NCBI RefSeq assembly: GCF_051380875.1
Contig: NZ_JBNYXW010000004.1
Location: 62,001-126,000 of the forward strand
Reading direction: 5' to 3'
Source: Janthinobacterium sp051380875
Lineage (GTDB): Bacteria > Pseudomonadota > Gammaproteobacteria > Burkholderiales > Burkholderiaceae_D
DNA length: 64,000 bases
Each line of letters starts with the position of its first letter. Position 1 is the first letter of the stretch. The position numbers and the translations under genes are program-made. Below the pieces are notes generated by a model. The model was not told the origin of the DNA. It saw only the letters and a list, made by a program, of their open reading frames with translations, and searched no databases. Positions 33,860-42,907 of this stretch are shown one piece after another.

Positions 33860-35080
33860 TCAGGCGTGTTTCTGGATGAATTCGCCGATTTTTGGGCAAA
33901 TGACTTCGCGCCAGCGGCGGCCCGAGAATATGCCGTAGTGGCCGCATTTCGGCGCCACGAAGTCTTGCTGCATGTCGGCCGGTATGCCGGAACACAAGTC
34001 GTGCGCCGCCTGCGTCTGGCCGGCGCCGGAAATGTCATCCAGCTCGCCTTCCACCGTGAACAGCGCCACATTCGTGATGTCTTGCGGACGCACCAGCTGG
34101 CCGCCCACTTTCCAGGTACCCATCGGCAGGCTGAATTCCTGGAACACGGTCTTGATCGTGTCCAGGTAGTACTCGGCCGGCATATCCAGCACGGCGTTGT
34201 ACTCGTTGTAGAACTGGCGATGGCCTTCCGCCGGCTCGTCGTCGCCCGTCACCAGGTGCATATAGAACTCGCGGTGGCTTTGCGCATGGCGACCCGGGTT
34301 CATGGCGATGAAACCGGCATGCTGCAGGAAGCCGGGATAGACCTTGCGGCCAAAGCCCGGGTAGTTCGGCGGCACCGCGTAGATCACGGTGTTTTCGAAC
34401 CACGAGAATTTCTTTTCCGTCGCCAGGTTGTTGACCTGCGTGGGCGAGCGGCGCGGGTCGATCGGGCCGCCCATCATGGTCATGGTTTTCGGCATGTGCG
34501 GATCTTTTGCCGTCGCCATCAGCGAGATGGCGGCCAGGACGGGCACGGTCGGTTGACAGACGGAGATCACGTGCAGGTCCGGCGCCAGCAGGCGGATGAA
34601 TTCCTGCACATAATAAATGTAATCGTCCAGGTGGAACGGGCCTTCCGTCAGCGGTACCATGCGCGCGTCCGTCCAGTCGGTGATGTAGACATCATGTTCG
34701 GCCAGCAAGCCGCGCACGGTATCGCGCAGCAGGGTCGAGTGGTGACCGGACAGGGGGGCAACCAACAAAACTTTGGGCTGTTGCAAGCCAGTGGCTTCTT
34801 TTTTGAAATGAATCAGGCGGCAAAACGGTTTTGTCACCACAACGTGTTCGAGAATGTCGACGCTCTCGCCATTGACGAGAACGGACTGGATATCGAATTG
34901 TGGCTTTTCGTAGTCTTTGCCAAGGCGGTACATCAGCTCGTAGCCGGCTGCGATGCGTTGCGAAAACGGGGTGTGGGCTAGTGGAGAAACCGGATTGGTA
35001 AATAACTTGGAGGACATGTCAGCCCATTGCATCACCGGAGTGAGGAAGGAGCGTTGCAGTTCGTGCAGTTGGTAAAGCAT
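33860..35080 (-). CDS. phaZ: intracellular poly(3-hydroxybutyrate) depolymerase
   Basis: A 406-residue intracellular depolymerase of the Ralstonia PhaZ type, which mobilises stored PHB. The catalytic residue is Cys175 in SVCQPTVP, the cysteine lipase-box-like site of this class. No signal peptide, as expected. ATG 35080 is chosen because AAGGAC stands just before it; the upstream ATG 35128 lacks such a site. Together with the PHA-system protein at 37946 it suggests a PHB-accumulating organism. Confidence 0.93.
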   Translation of the reverse strand: MLYQLHELQRSFLTPVMQWADMSSKLFTNPVSPLAHTPFSQRIAAGYELMYRLGKDYEKPQFDIQSVLVNGESVDILEHVVVTKPFCRLIHFKKEATGLQQPKVLLVAPLSGHHSTLLRDTVRGLLAEHDVYITDWTDARMVPLTEGPFHLDDYIYYVQEFIRLLAPDLHVISVCQPTVPVLAAISLMATAKDPHMPKTMTMMGGPIDPRRSPTQVNNLATEKKFSWFENTVIYAVPPNYPGFGRKVYPGFLQHAGFIAMNPGRHAQSHREFYMHLVTGDDEPAEGHRQFYNEYNAVLDMPAEYYLDTIKTVFQEFSLPMGTWKVGGQLVRPQDITNVALFTVEGELDDISGAGQTQAAHDLCSGIPADMQQDFVAPKCGHYGIFSGRRWREVICPKIGEFIQKHA

Positions 35081-35253
35081 ATAGAGTCCTTGTTCAATTC
35101 CAAGCGCCAATATCGGCTCAAATATCATAATCCAATTTTACGATGTTTGTTGAGGACAAAATGTGCTTTAACGCGCATAGCGCGACCATTTGCGTATGTA
35201 TTTGACAACCCACCTGAATAATATGGACAGACTTGCAATCATGTTTTAAAAGT

Positions 35254-35281
35254 AAAAAAGCAGCGTTTCCGCTGCTTTTTT
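35254..35281. terminator. terminator of fdxA
   Basis: AAAAAAGCAGCG-TTTC-CGCTGCTTTTTT, a perfect 12-bp stem lying 25 bases past the fdxA stop; symmetrical, so it could act in both directions. Confidence 0.92.
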
Positions 35282-35306
35282 GCCTAGCATGCTGCCAGTC
35301 GCGTCG

Positions 35307-35630
35307 TTAGCGCACCAGCATGTCGAGCTTGTCCTTGACGTCCTTGTATTGCTCAGCTTCCGGCAATGCCGCCTTGGTCTTGGTGATCGAAGGCCAGTTG
35401 CGGGCAAGATCGACGTTGATCTTGATGAAGGCTTGCTGGTCGCCCGGCACGTCTTCTTCCGCGAAAATCGCGTTCACCGGGCACTCTGCCACGCACACTG
35501 CGCAGTCAATACATTCGTCCGGATCGATCGTCAGGAAGTTCGGGCCTTCCCGGAAACAATCTACCGGGCAGACATCGACGCAGTCGGTATAGCGACAGGC
35601 GATGCAGGATTCGGTGACAACGTGGGTCAT
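35307..35630 (-). CDS. fdxA: 7Fe-8S ferredoxin FdxA
   Basis: A 107-residue ferredoxin with [3Fe-4S]/[4Fe-4S] cysteines at 9, 17, 21, 25 and 40, 43, 46, 50 (plus Cys12), the Azotobacter FdI pattern. Starts MTHVVTESC, as in other proteobacterial FdxA. Soluble electron carrier. It has its own terminator and an AT-rich upstream region, so it is monocistronic. Confidence 0.95.
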   Translation of the reverse strand: MTHVVTESCIACRYTDCVDVCPVDCFREGPNFLTIDPDECIDCAVCVAECPVNAIFAEEDVPGDQQAFIKINVDLARNWPSITKTKAALPEAEQYKDVKDKLDMLVR

Positions 35631-35957
35631 AACAGTCCTATCAATATTGGGGAGGTGCTGTAGCGCCTGCAGGAACCGCAGCGGCGCATACTAAAGCAAA
35701 GCATTGTATTTTAAGGCAATTCGCTATTTCTCACAAATCCCGCTTATATACAATACATATAAGCAAATTCATTTTTTGATGGGGCGCAGCCGTACGGAGT
35801 GGGCAATTCAGCGACTATCCGGGACGTTGCCATGGAGAACGCGGCAAGAAAGCGACAGTCGCCTGTCGCCGCCGGATGCAAGGCAGACACGACAGTGTCT
35901 TGTCGTGTGGTGTTTTTGCTTTACTCAAATCAATATCTGCACGCTAAGCACGCAAAA

Positions 35958-36245
35958 TCAGGCGCTGGCGCGTATTTGTGCCAGCAAGTGTTGCCAGCGG
36001 GCACTTTCAGTGCTGCCATCTTCGGCAAAGGTGAGCGTGCGGCGCGCGGTGGGTGCGTCGACCGTGATATGCCATTGGGCAATGTCGGCGCCCACTTGTT
36101 CGCCTGTGGTCAGGTCGTGCGTGAAAAAGCCGCTGCTGGCCAGTGCCGCTTCCAGGCTGGGACCAGCCGGATGGGCTTGCGTATCGATGTCATACTGTTC
36201 GCTCAGGCCGGCAAAGCCGCCGCTGCTGCGGGCTGAAATTTTCAT
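35958..36245 (-). CDS. emfourin-like metallopeptidase inhibitor
   Basis: A 95-residue soluble protein starting MKISARSSGGFAGLSEQYD. The SGGFAG segment near the N-terminus and the later DIAQWHITVD strand match my recollection of the emfourin family, inhibitors encoded beside protealysin-like peptidases. It follows a HExxH metallopeptidase gene on the same strand after a 103-bp gap. ATG 36245 is taken; the frame is open further upstream but only through low-complexity sequence. Assignment rests on short motifs and context. Confidence 0.68.
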   Translation of the reverse strand: MKISARSSGGFAGLSEQYDIDTQAHPAGPSLEAALASSGFFTHDLTTGEQVGADIAQWHITVDAPTARRTLTFAEDGSTESARWQHLLAQIRASA

Positions 36246-36277
36246 CAGATGTTGCTCCCTGCTGTGGATGGTGGTGT

Positions 36278-36288
36278 GGGGGGGGGGG
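36278..36288. repeat. G11 homopolymer between peptidase and inhibitor genes
   Basis: Eleven consecutive G (C on the coding strand) in the 103-bp gap upstream of the emfourin-like gene, 33 bases before its start. Three copies of the hexamer CTGTGG follow at 36308-36325. Such tracts change length by slippage in some bacteria. Confidence 0.9.
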
Positions 36289-36348
36289 CGATGCGGCGTG
36301 CCAGGAGCTGTGGCTGTGGCTGTGGCTGGCTCAGGCGGCCGCTGGCGT

Positions 36349-37746
36349 CTATCGGGGGGCGTAACTGCGGCACCAGTGGGCCAGGGCTGCACGCTCCATT
36401 TCGAGCAAGTGATCCGATTCGCTGTATTCGGCATGGTTCATGGTACCGCAGCAGGCGCGCCGGTCTTGCACGGCGCCCTCTTCATCGACGACATCGGCGG
36501 CAAACGTCATCTGGCTATCTTCCGTCATGGCATTGCTCTTGAACACTTCGCGCACGGTGAAACTATTGCGGATGAAGTCCAGGTAGGCGTCATTGCCGTC
36601 GCTCTGGGCAATGCTCAGCATCTGGCTGGCCACGTCGGCATACGTGGCGGCTTGATCGGGCGATGCCAGCAGTGCGCGCAAGACCAGGCTGCGCAGGTAG
36701 TCGCCGCAGCGGTGCAGCACGGCCGCGTCGTCTTCCAGCTGGGGCTCGCGTTCGTGGGCGAAGATGTCGGCCAGGATGTCGTAGATGGCGCCCGTAAATA
36801 CTTGCGAGATGGCATGCACTTCCGTGCCCGCTTCCGATAATTTGATGTCGTTGTCGGCATTGCGCAAGCCGTTCGGCCGCCCCAGCGCCAGGCCGAACTG
36901 TTCGGCCAGGTCGGCCAGGAAGGTCTTGTCGTGCAGGTCGGACTTGGTCTGGGTGATCACGGCTTCTACCTGGTCCAGCTGCGACAGGGCCAGGAAGATG
37001 GCCGTCAGGTCGCCGAACGATTCGTGCAAGCCGCCCGTTTGCGGCGGATTGTTGCTGAGCAGCCAATTCGGCTTCAAGCCATCGAGCACGGCGTGGCCTG
37101 TTTCATGCGAGACGATGTCGAGCGAACGGCAGGTGTAGACGCGCTCGGCAGCGCCGCTGGGGATGAAGTCGCCGAACTTGAGGGCCTTGTCGCTGCGGCT
37201 GTAATAGGCGTTCATGACATTGGGCAAGCCGTGCGGATACACGCGCAAGGGCGCCGTATTGCTGGCGCTATTCCACTGCCATGGCAGGGGCGGCGCCGTG
37301 TCGTTGCTGGCCAGCGCGCGCTGATACATGGTGAGCGTCATGCGCACGATGGCAAAAGTGTGGACGGCATCGAACTGGTCGGTATTGGGCGAGACGATGA
37401 AGTCGCCGAAGGCGTTCGGGCTGACCTGGGCGATGCCCGGTTCGCCAAACGTGATGCGCGCGTCGCGCGGGCCTTGCAGGGTCAGTCCCGGCAGGAAGGC
37501 CTTGCGCGTGCCCAGGTCGCTGACGGATGGGTCCTGCTTCCAGATCAGTACGCGCGAACCCACGGGCACGGCAGCCAGGCCACGTTCGCCGGCCCGGGCC
37601 AGGCGAGGCCGGCCCGGCTGCAAGGTCAGTTGCGCATTCTTGCGGTGCTGGCGATAGGGCGCCGACGGCGTGGGGACATAGCCGACGGGCAGGGACATGC
37701 ATTTGGTCAGCACGGCTTCGACCGGCACGATGACTTTCTGGTCCAT
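36349..37746 (-). CDS. gluzincin metallopeptidase (thermolysin-like HExxH...E)
   Basis: A 465-residue protein with a zinc site HETGH at 214-218 (His214, Glu215, His218) and a third ligand probably Glu242 in HESFGD, the arrangement of thermolysin-like M4 and related peptidases. There is no signal peptide, lipobox or recognisable protealysin-type propeptide, so the protein appears cytosolic or exported by an unconventional route. About 200 residues precede the catalytic helix. ATG 37746 has GGAG 8 bases upstream. The downstream gene looks like its inhibitor. Confidence 0.75.
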   Translation of the reverse strand: MDQKVIVPVEAVLTKCMSLPVGYVPTPSAPYRQHRKNAQLTLQPGRPRLARAGERGLAAVPVGSRVLIWKQDPSVSDLGTRKAFLPGLTLQGPRDARITFGEPGIAQVSPNAFGDFIVSPNTDQFDAVHTFAIVRMTLTMYQRALASNDTAPPLPWQWNSASNTAPLRVYPHGLPNVMNAYYSRSDKALKFGDFIPSGAAERVYTCRSLDIVSHETGHAVLDGLKPNWLLSNNPPQTGGLHESFGDLTAIFLALSQLDQVEAVITQTKSDLHDKTFLADLAEQFGLALGRPNGLRNADNDIKLSEAGTEVHAISQVFTGAIYDILADIFAHEREPQLEDDAAVLHRCGDYLRSLVLRALLASPDQAATYADVASQMLSIAQSDGNDAYLDFIRNSFTVREVFKSNAMTEDSQMTFAADVVDEEGAVQDRRACCGTMNHAEYSESDHLLEMERAALAHWCRSYAPR

Positions 37747-37945
37747 GGTAGTTCTCCAAAACACAGGCGACTGGAACTGGAATAGTCGGCCTGCCTGGCC
37801 AGTGACGGTTTGATGCAGCGCAAGCGGTGTGCGGGAAAGTGCACTTTTTTCGACGGCCCGGCGCCTGCCATGGCCGCGCTTGCTGCTGGGTGGGCTGGTA
37901 TGATGCTGGCCGTGTTGCCCCCGTTTTTAATAAAAGGATAGTTTG

Positions 37946-38230
37946 ATGGCGGATATAAATATAGTTCAGCAACATAAGCTGACAGCGGTAAAGGCGCGTG
38001 AAGCGGCGCAGCAAGTGGCCGACAAGCTGGTCCAGGAATATGACCTGGCCTGCGCCTGGGATGGCGATGTGCTGCGTTTCGAGCGCAGTGGCGTCGATGG
38101 TTCGCTGACCCTTGAAAAAGAGCAGGCGCAACTGCACATCAAGCTGGGATTCATGCTCAGCGCCTTTGCCTCCACGATTGAAGGCAAGATCGCGGAAAAG
38201 ATGCGCAAGGTGTTTGCCGAGCAAGTTTGA
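37946..38230 (+). CDS. polyhydroxyalkanoic acid system family protein
   Basis: A 94-residue small basic/amphipathic protein of the PHA_gran_rgn type: opening ADINIVQQHKLTAVKAREAAQQVADKL, then a beta-rich middle (LRFERSGVDGSLTLEKEQAQLHI) and an ending FASTIEGKIAEKMRKVF. Family members are linked to PHA granules by annotation, with little direct evidence. AAAGGA precedes the ATG. It is single and lies in the same region as phaZ. Confidence 0.75.
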   Translation: MADINIVQQHKLTAVKAREAAQQVADKLVQEYDLACAWDGDVLRFERSGVDGSLTLEKEQAQLHIKLGFMLSAFASTIEGKIAEKMRKVFAEQV

Positions 38231-38830
38231 TTGCGCGCCGCCAGCTTGTCTGGCACCCCTTGTCTGGCACCCCGTCTGGTGCTAGGAATGGCGCCACGGC
38301 GGCGGGCGAGAGAGGCTGGAAAGCAGCCTCTCTCACTGCCATACCCCATGGTTTTGCGCTTCACCGTGCGCTAGCGAACATTGCTAGCACATTTCTATTT
38401 GGAAAGCTATTGGACTTTTGTGGCTTTTTGCGTTATAGTTGAGTCATATTTACAACAGCTACACCGCGTTTCACCTTCTGCTTCGCAGTACTCCCACTCG
38501 CTGAGTGGTGAATAATTCTTTGGGTTTTACACCCGCATCCAGTTAAAAGTACGTTGATCGTTTTTTCGGTCAAATACATTTGGTGCCATGTATTTGCATG
38601 GCGCTAGCGTTGTTAAAAGTCCTGAACCACAGCCTCTTTTAGCACGCACCCGGCACCCCGGCATCGGCTTTTGCCATCCGCTGGTCACACGCGTGTCACC
38701 CCCTTTTTCTGTCGCTCCCGTGCGCTTTGCGCCGTGGCATAGCCGACGGAACGGGGTTTGCTGATTCCCGCCGCAAGCTAGCAGCTTGCTGGGTTTCATT
38801 CCATTCGTCCAATCGAGGGAGAACCACATC
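38231..38830 (+). other. 600-bp gene-free region upstream of proV
   Basis: No ORF with protein character is visible. It holds a 14-bp tandem repeat (38246-38259 and 38260-38273), a promoter-like sequence (38410-38439) and two inverted repeats: CCACTC-GCT-GAGTGG (38494-38508) and CAAATACAT...ATGTATTTG with an 8-base loop (38571-38596). If transcription starts near 38447 the proV leader is about 385 nt. Confidence 0.6.
38410..38439 (+). promoter_or_regulatory. probable promoter of proVWX
   Basis: TTGGAC (38410-38415), 18-bp spacer, TATAGT (38434-38439). The nearest good match upstream of proV, though 390 bases from its start; other promoters nearer the gene cannot be excluded. Confidence 0.45.
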
Positions 38831-40066
38831 GTGGCAAAACAAATCATTATCGACCATGTGTTCAAAGTGTTCGGCGACCAGCCAGAAGAAGCGCTTGAAC
38901 TCGTCCGCCAAGGTGCCAGCAAGCAAGACATTCTGGCCAAGACCGACTGCACCATCGGCGTCTTCGACGCCACCTTTACCATTGAAGCGGGCGAGATCTT
39001 CGTCATCATGGGCCTGTCCGGTTCGGGCAAGTCGACCCTGGTGCGCATGCTGAACCGCCTGATCGAGCCGACCGCCGGGCGCATCCTGATCGACGGCAAC
39101 GATATCAATACCTTGCCGGACGCCAAGTTGCGCGCCCTGCGCCGCAAGGACATCAGCATGGTGTTCCAGTCGTTCGCGCTGCTGCCGCAAATTACCGTGC
39201 TCGACAACACAGCATTCGGCATGGAACTGGCCGGCATGCCAAAAGCCGAGCGCCATGCGCTGGCCCAGCAAGCTTTGGCGCAAGTGGGCCTGGATGGCTA
39301 CGGCGCCAGCTATCCTGACGAATTGTCGGGCGGCATGCAGCAGCGCGTGGGCCTGGCCCGTGCGCTGGCCTGCGATCCATCGATTTTGCTGATGGATGAA
39401 GCGTTTTCCGCGCTCGACCCGATTATCCGCACGGAAATGCAATCGGAACTGCTGCGTTTGCAGCAGATCAAGCGCCGCACCATCGTCTTCATTTCGCATG
39501 ACCTCGACGAAGCCATGCGCATCGGCGACCGTGTTGCCATCATGAAAGACGGCCACGTGGTGCAAGTGGGCACGCCGGAGGAAATCCTGCGCAAGCCTGC
39601 CAATGATTATGTGCGCAACTTCGTGCGCGGCGTCGATGCGGCGGCCGTCTTCAAGGCCAGCGATATTGCCCGCAAGAGCCAGATCGTGGTGTCGGAGTCG
39701 CCTAGCCGCGGTTCGCGCGCCGCGCTGTCGATGCTCGAAGAGCAGGATCGGGCCTATGCGTATGTCGTCAATCCGCAGCGCAAGTTCCTCGGCGTCGTCT
39801 CGGCCGATTCGCTGCGCAGCGCTCTCGACGGCCATGTCGGCCCGCTGGGCCTGGCGCATGCCTATCTGCCCGAGGTGCAGACCATCAATGCAGATGAGCC
39901 CGTGGCTGGTCTGTTCGGCCAGGTGGCGCAAACGCCTTACGCCGTCCCGGTGGTGGCTAATGACGGCAGCTTCCGCGGCGCCATCAGCAAGACCACCTTG
40001 CTGAAGTTCCTCGACCGCGATACGCCAGCCATTGCCGAGCCACAACAACAGAAAGGACAAGCATGA
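38831..40066 (+). CDS. proV: glycine betaine/L-proline ABC transporter ATP-binding protein
   Basis: A 411-residue ATPase with Walker A GLSGSGKS (61-68), the signature LSGGMQQR, Walker B LLMDEAFSALD, and a C-terminal pair of CBS domains (about 290-400) as in ProV/OpuAA, where they sense ionic strength. The start is GTG 38831 with GAGGGAGAA just before it; an upstream ATG (38786) lacks a binding site. First gene of proVWX, overlapping proW by ATGA. Confidence 0.93.
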   Translation: MAKQIIIDHVFKVFGDQPEEALELVRQGASKQDILAKTDCTIGVFDATFTIEAGEIFVIMGLSGSGKSTLVRMLNRLIEPTAGRILIDGNDINTLPDAKLRALRRKDISMVFQSFALLPQITVLDNTAFGMELAGMPKAERHALAQQALAQVGLDGYGASYPDELSGGMQQRVGLARALACDPSILLMDEAFSALDPIIRTEMQSELLRLQQIKRRTIVFISHDLDEAMRIGDRVAIMKDGHVVQVGTPEEILRKPANDYVRNFVRGVDAAAVFKASDIARKSQIVVSESPSRGSRAALSMLEEQDRAYAYVVNPQRKFLGVVSADSLRSALDGHVGPLGLAHAYLPEVQTINADEPVAGLFGQVAQTPYAVPVVANDGSFRGAISKTTLLKFLDRDTPAIAEPQQQKGQA

Positions 40067-41178
40067 ATCCAAGTACCGTTTCCACAGTAGAACCTGTTGT
40101 TGAACAGGCCGCCCAGATCAATCCGTGGGCGCTGACGCCACCGACCGACGCCAGCACCGCCTGGCTCGATGCTGCTGCGCTTGCCGTGCAGCCGGAACAC
40201 GCGTCCGGTTTTCATATGACGCAGCTTTTCGACGGCTCGCTGCCGCTGGAAAGCTGGATCAACCAGGGCCTGGGCTGGGTCGTCACGCATTTCCGTCCCT
40301 TCTTCCAGGCCGTGCGCGCACCGATCGACAGCGTGTTATCCGGCGTGGAAGGCGTGCTGATGGCGGCCCCGTCGCTGACGGTGATCGCCATCATCGGCTT
40401 GCTGGCATGGCAATTTACCAGCCGCACCCTGGCCATCGGCACCGTGCTGGCGCTGCTGCTCGTGTCTATGCTGGGCATCTGGCCGGAAGCCATGATCACC
40501 CTGTCGCTGGTATTGACGTCGCTGGCTTTCTGTCTGGCCATTGGCTTGCCGTTAGGCATTTTCCTGGCCAGCAGCGACCGCGCACAAAACATCCTGCGCC
40601 CCTTGCTCGACGCCATGCAGACCACGCCCGCCTTCGTCTACCTGGTGCCGGTGGTGATGCTGTTTGGTATCGGTAATGCGCCGGGCGTGATCGTGACGAT
40701 CATCTTTGCCCTTCCACCGCTGGTACGCTTGACCAACCTGGGTATCCGCCAGGTGCGTCCGGACCTGATCGAAGCGGCCCGCGCGTATGGCGCCTCGCCA
40801 TGGCAGTTGCTGACCCGCGTACAGTTTCCGCTGGCCATGCCTTCCATCATGGCAGGCATCAACCAGTCGCTGATGCTGTCGCTGTCGATGGTGGTGATTG
40901 CATCGATGATCGCCGTCGGTGGCCTGGGCCAGATGGTACTGCGCGGCATTGGCCGCCTGGACATGGGCCTGGCAACGGTGGGCGGCCTGGGCATCGTGCT
41001 GCTGGCCATCACCCTGGATCGCCTGACGCAAGCCATGGGCCAGCCGCGCCGCGGCGTGCGCCACTGGTATCAGACGGGGCCGGCTGGTTTCGTGCTGCGC
41101 ATGGTGCGCGGCAATGCTGAGAAAAATCAAGCCCGTGGCAATGCCGAACAGCAAGCCACGCTGGCCAACGCACAATAA
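40063..41178 (+). CDS. proW: glycine betaine/L-proline ABC transporter permease
   Basis: A 371-residue permease with a long hydrophilic N-terminus (about 1-85), as in ProW, then about six or seven helices and the EAA loop (EAARAYGASPWQLL near 228-241) that contacts ProV. Start overlaps the proV stop. The C-terminal 30 residues are polar and Asn/Gln-rich. Confidence 0.93.
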   Translation: MNPSTVSTVEPVVEQAAQINPWALTPPTDASTAWLDAAALAVQPEHASGFHMTQLFDGSLPLESWINQGLGWVVTHFRPFFQAVRAPIDSVLSGVEGVLMAAPSLTVIAIIGLLAWQFTSRTLAIGTVLALLLVSMLGIWPEAMITLSLVLTSLAFCLAIGLPLGIFLASSDRAQNILRPLLDAMQTTPAFVYLVPVVMLFGIGNAPGVIVTIIFALPPLVRLTNLGIRQVRPDLIEAARAYGASPWQLLTRVQFPLAMPSIMAGINQSLMLSLSMVVIASMIAVGGLGQMVLRGIGRLDMGLATVGGLGIVLLAITLDRLTQAMGQPRRGVRHWYQTGPAGFVLRMVRGNAEKNQARGNAEQQATLANAQ

Positions 41179-41201
41179 TAACGATAAGAGAAAGGATTTA
41201 C

Positions 41202-42254
41202 ATGCATCAAACTGAGCATTTTAAAGCGACGCAAAAATCGCAACGCAAGTTCCAGTGGTTCTCGGTCCTGGCGCTTGCCGCCCTGGCGCTGACCACCAGC
41301 CTGGCCATGGCGCAAACGCCGGCCGCCGACGCGCTGCCCGGCAAGGGCATCAAGGTGCAGGCGCTGCAAAGCTCGATCGCCGAAGAAACCTTCCAGACCA
41401 TGCTGGTCGACAAGGCCCTGGAAAAGCTGGGCTACGAGGTGCAGCCGATCAAGGAAGTGGAGTATCCGACCGCGCATATCGCCGTCGCGAACGGCGACGC
41501 CACCTTCATGGCCGTGCACTGGGACCCCATGCACAAGGATTTTTATAACAATGCGGGCGGCGACGCCAAGCTGCTGCGCACGGGCCAGTATGCCGGTCCG
41601 GCCGCGCAGGGTTATCTGATCGATAAGGCTACGGCGGAAAAGTACAACATCACGCATATCGACCAGTTGCGCGACCCGACCCTGGCCAAGCTGTTCGACC
41701 ACGATGGCGATGGCAAGGCCGACTTGACCGGTTGCAACCCCGGCTGGGGCTGCGAAGCGCTGATCGAGAACCACATGGATGCGTATAAACTGCGCGACAC
41801 GGTGACCCACGTGCAGGGCAGCTATGCGGCGCTGATCGCCGACACCCTGGGCCGCTACAAGCGCGGCGAACCGATCCTGTACTTCACCTGGACGCCGTAC
41901 TGGGTCAGCGGTGTGCTGGTGCCAGGCAAGGATGTAGTGTGGCTGAAAGTGCCGTTCTCGGCCAATCCGGACAAGGTCAATACCCGATTGGACGATGGCA
42001 GCGATTATGGCTTTGCCGTCAACACGGCGCGCATCGTGGCCAATAAAGCGTGGGCGGAACAAAACCCGGCCGCAGCCAGGCTGTTTGAAGTGATGCAATT
42101 GCCGGTGGCCGACATCAATGCGCAGAACGAGCGCATGCGCAGCGGTGAAAGCACCCAGGCCGATATCGCCCGCCATACGGCCGGCTGGATCAAGTACCAT
42201 CAGCAGACCTTTGACGGCTGGATCGCGCAAGCGCTGGCGGCAGCGAAGAAATAA
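41202..42254 (+). CDS. proX: glycine betaine/proline-binding periplasmic protein
   Basis: A 350-residue binding protein of the ProX/OpuAC type with a signal peptide (about 15-37, ending AMAQT). The ligand box is suggested by tryptophans in AVHWDP, PGWGCE and FTWTPYW. Third gene of the operon, 23 bases after proW, and followed by a strong terminator. Together the three genes import osmoprotectants such as glycine betaine or proline betaine under osmotic stress. Confidence 0.93.
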   Translation: MHQTEHFKATQKSQRKFQWFSVLALAALALTTSLAMAQTPAADALPGKGIKVQALQSSIAEETFQTMLVDKALEKLGYEVQPIKEVEYPTAHIAVANGDATFMAVHWDPMHKDFYNNAGGDAKLLRTGQYAGPAAQGYLIDKATAEKYNITHIDQLRDPTLAKLFDHDGDGKADLTGCNPGWGCEALIENHMDAYKLRDTVTHVQGSYAALIADTLGRYKRGEPILYFTWTPYWVSGVLVPGKDVVWLKVPFSANPDKVNTRLDDGSDYGFAVNTARIVANKAWAEQNPAAARLFEVMQLPVADINAQNERMRSGESTQADIARHTAGWIKYHQQTFDGWIAQALAAAKK

Positions 42255-42277
42255 GTCTTTATCGCTGTTTCAGCATA

Positions 42278-42310
42278 AAAAAGTGGCTACCAATTCGGTA
42301 GCCACTTTTT
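42278..42310. terminator. terminator of proVWX
   Basis: AAAAAGTGGCTACC (42278-42291) pairs with GGTAGCCACTTTTT (42297-42310) around AATTC: a 14-bp perfect stem with T-run, 24 bases after proX. Confidence 0.93.
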
Positions 42311-42423
42311 CGTTAACCAGCTGTTTTCGTGGTTTTCGGTGAGTTTCCAGGCCTTTTTTGCCTGTTTAAGCACTAAAACGGCGTATCGTGCGTTATCGCA
42401 CCTTTTCCGCGCACTTACTCCTG

Positions 42424-42449
42424 CGACTTAATCCTTCGACTTAATCCTT
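42424..42449. repeat. 13-bp tandem repeat at the acyl-CoA-binding protein stop
   Basis: CGACTTAATCCTT occurs twice in direct succession (42424-42436, 42437-42449). The gene's stop codon lies in the second copy; the first copy is just past the end, so the duplication gives a second, unused stop. Confidence 0.9.
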
Positions 42450-42695
42450 CAAGTCTTCGATCAGGTCGATGTATTGCTGCTGCGCCTCTTCTTTCGAGGT
42501 GCCGGCCAGGGCCGCCCAGGCGTCAAACTTGGCGCGGTTGACGAAATCGGTCATGCCAGGACGCTCGCCCGTGGCGTCGCCGCTCGCGGCTTGCTTGAAC
42601 AAGGCGTAGATTTTCAACAGGGTCATATTGTCCGGACGCTCGGACAGGGTCTTGGAATCGAGCTGCGCTTGTTCGAATTGCTCTTGTATACTCAT
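42441..42695 (-). CDS. acyl-CoA-binding protein
   Basis: An 84-residue four-helix acyl-CoA-binding protein with the family's core KIYALFKQAASGD (about 28-40) and KFDAWAALAGTSKEEA (about 56-71). Binds long-chain acyl-CoA and buffers it in the cytosol. ATG 42695; the frame is open upstream to 42827 but without family sequence. These proteins are mainly eukaryotic but occur in a number of Proteobacteria. Confidence 0.9.
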   Translation of the reverse strand: MSIQEQFEQAQLDSKTLSERPDNMTLLKIYALFKQAASGDATGERPGMTDFVNRAKFDAWAALAGTSKEEAQQQYIDLIEDLKD

Positions 42696-42836
42696 GATGG
42701 CTCCTGTGTGCTGGGGGAATCGCTGTGGTGGGAAATGCGGCAGGCCTGGCGGAGTGGCCACCGTGCATGCTGCAGTACCTGACATCATAGTGAAAAAAGC
42801 GCGCCATGCATTAGAGGGCATACTCAAAAGATGCTT

Positions 42837-42872
42837 AAAAAAAGCGCCGCCGCTCAGCGTGAGGGGCGGCGC
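42837..42872 (-). terminator. terminator of the FKBP gene
   Basis: GCGCCGCC (42844-42851) pairs with GGCGGCGC (42865-42872); read on the minus strand the stem is followed by TTTTTTT. It lies 36 bases past the FKBP stop. Confidence 0.85.
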
Positions 42873-42907
42873 CTGGCGCGGTCATTCGAACGCTGCCTTG
42901 TCGGTTC

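Noticed and set aside
35704..36840. A 378-codon + strand frame across the emfourin-like gene and the peptidase C-terminus
   Set aside because: The protein changes character along its length and crosses the G11 tract; both minus-strand genes are better supported.
38246..38273. 14-bp tandem repeat after the PHA-system gene as an attachment site
   Set aside because: Only two adjacent copies, no integrase, no mobile gene and no tRNA in the region.
42424..42449. 13-bp tandem repeat at the end of the acyl-CoA-binding gene as a phase-variable element
   Set aside because: Only two copies, and either copy supplies the same stop, so variation in number would not alter the protein.
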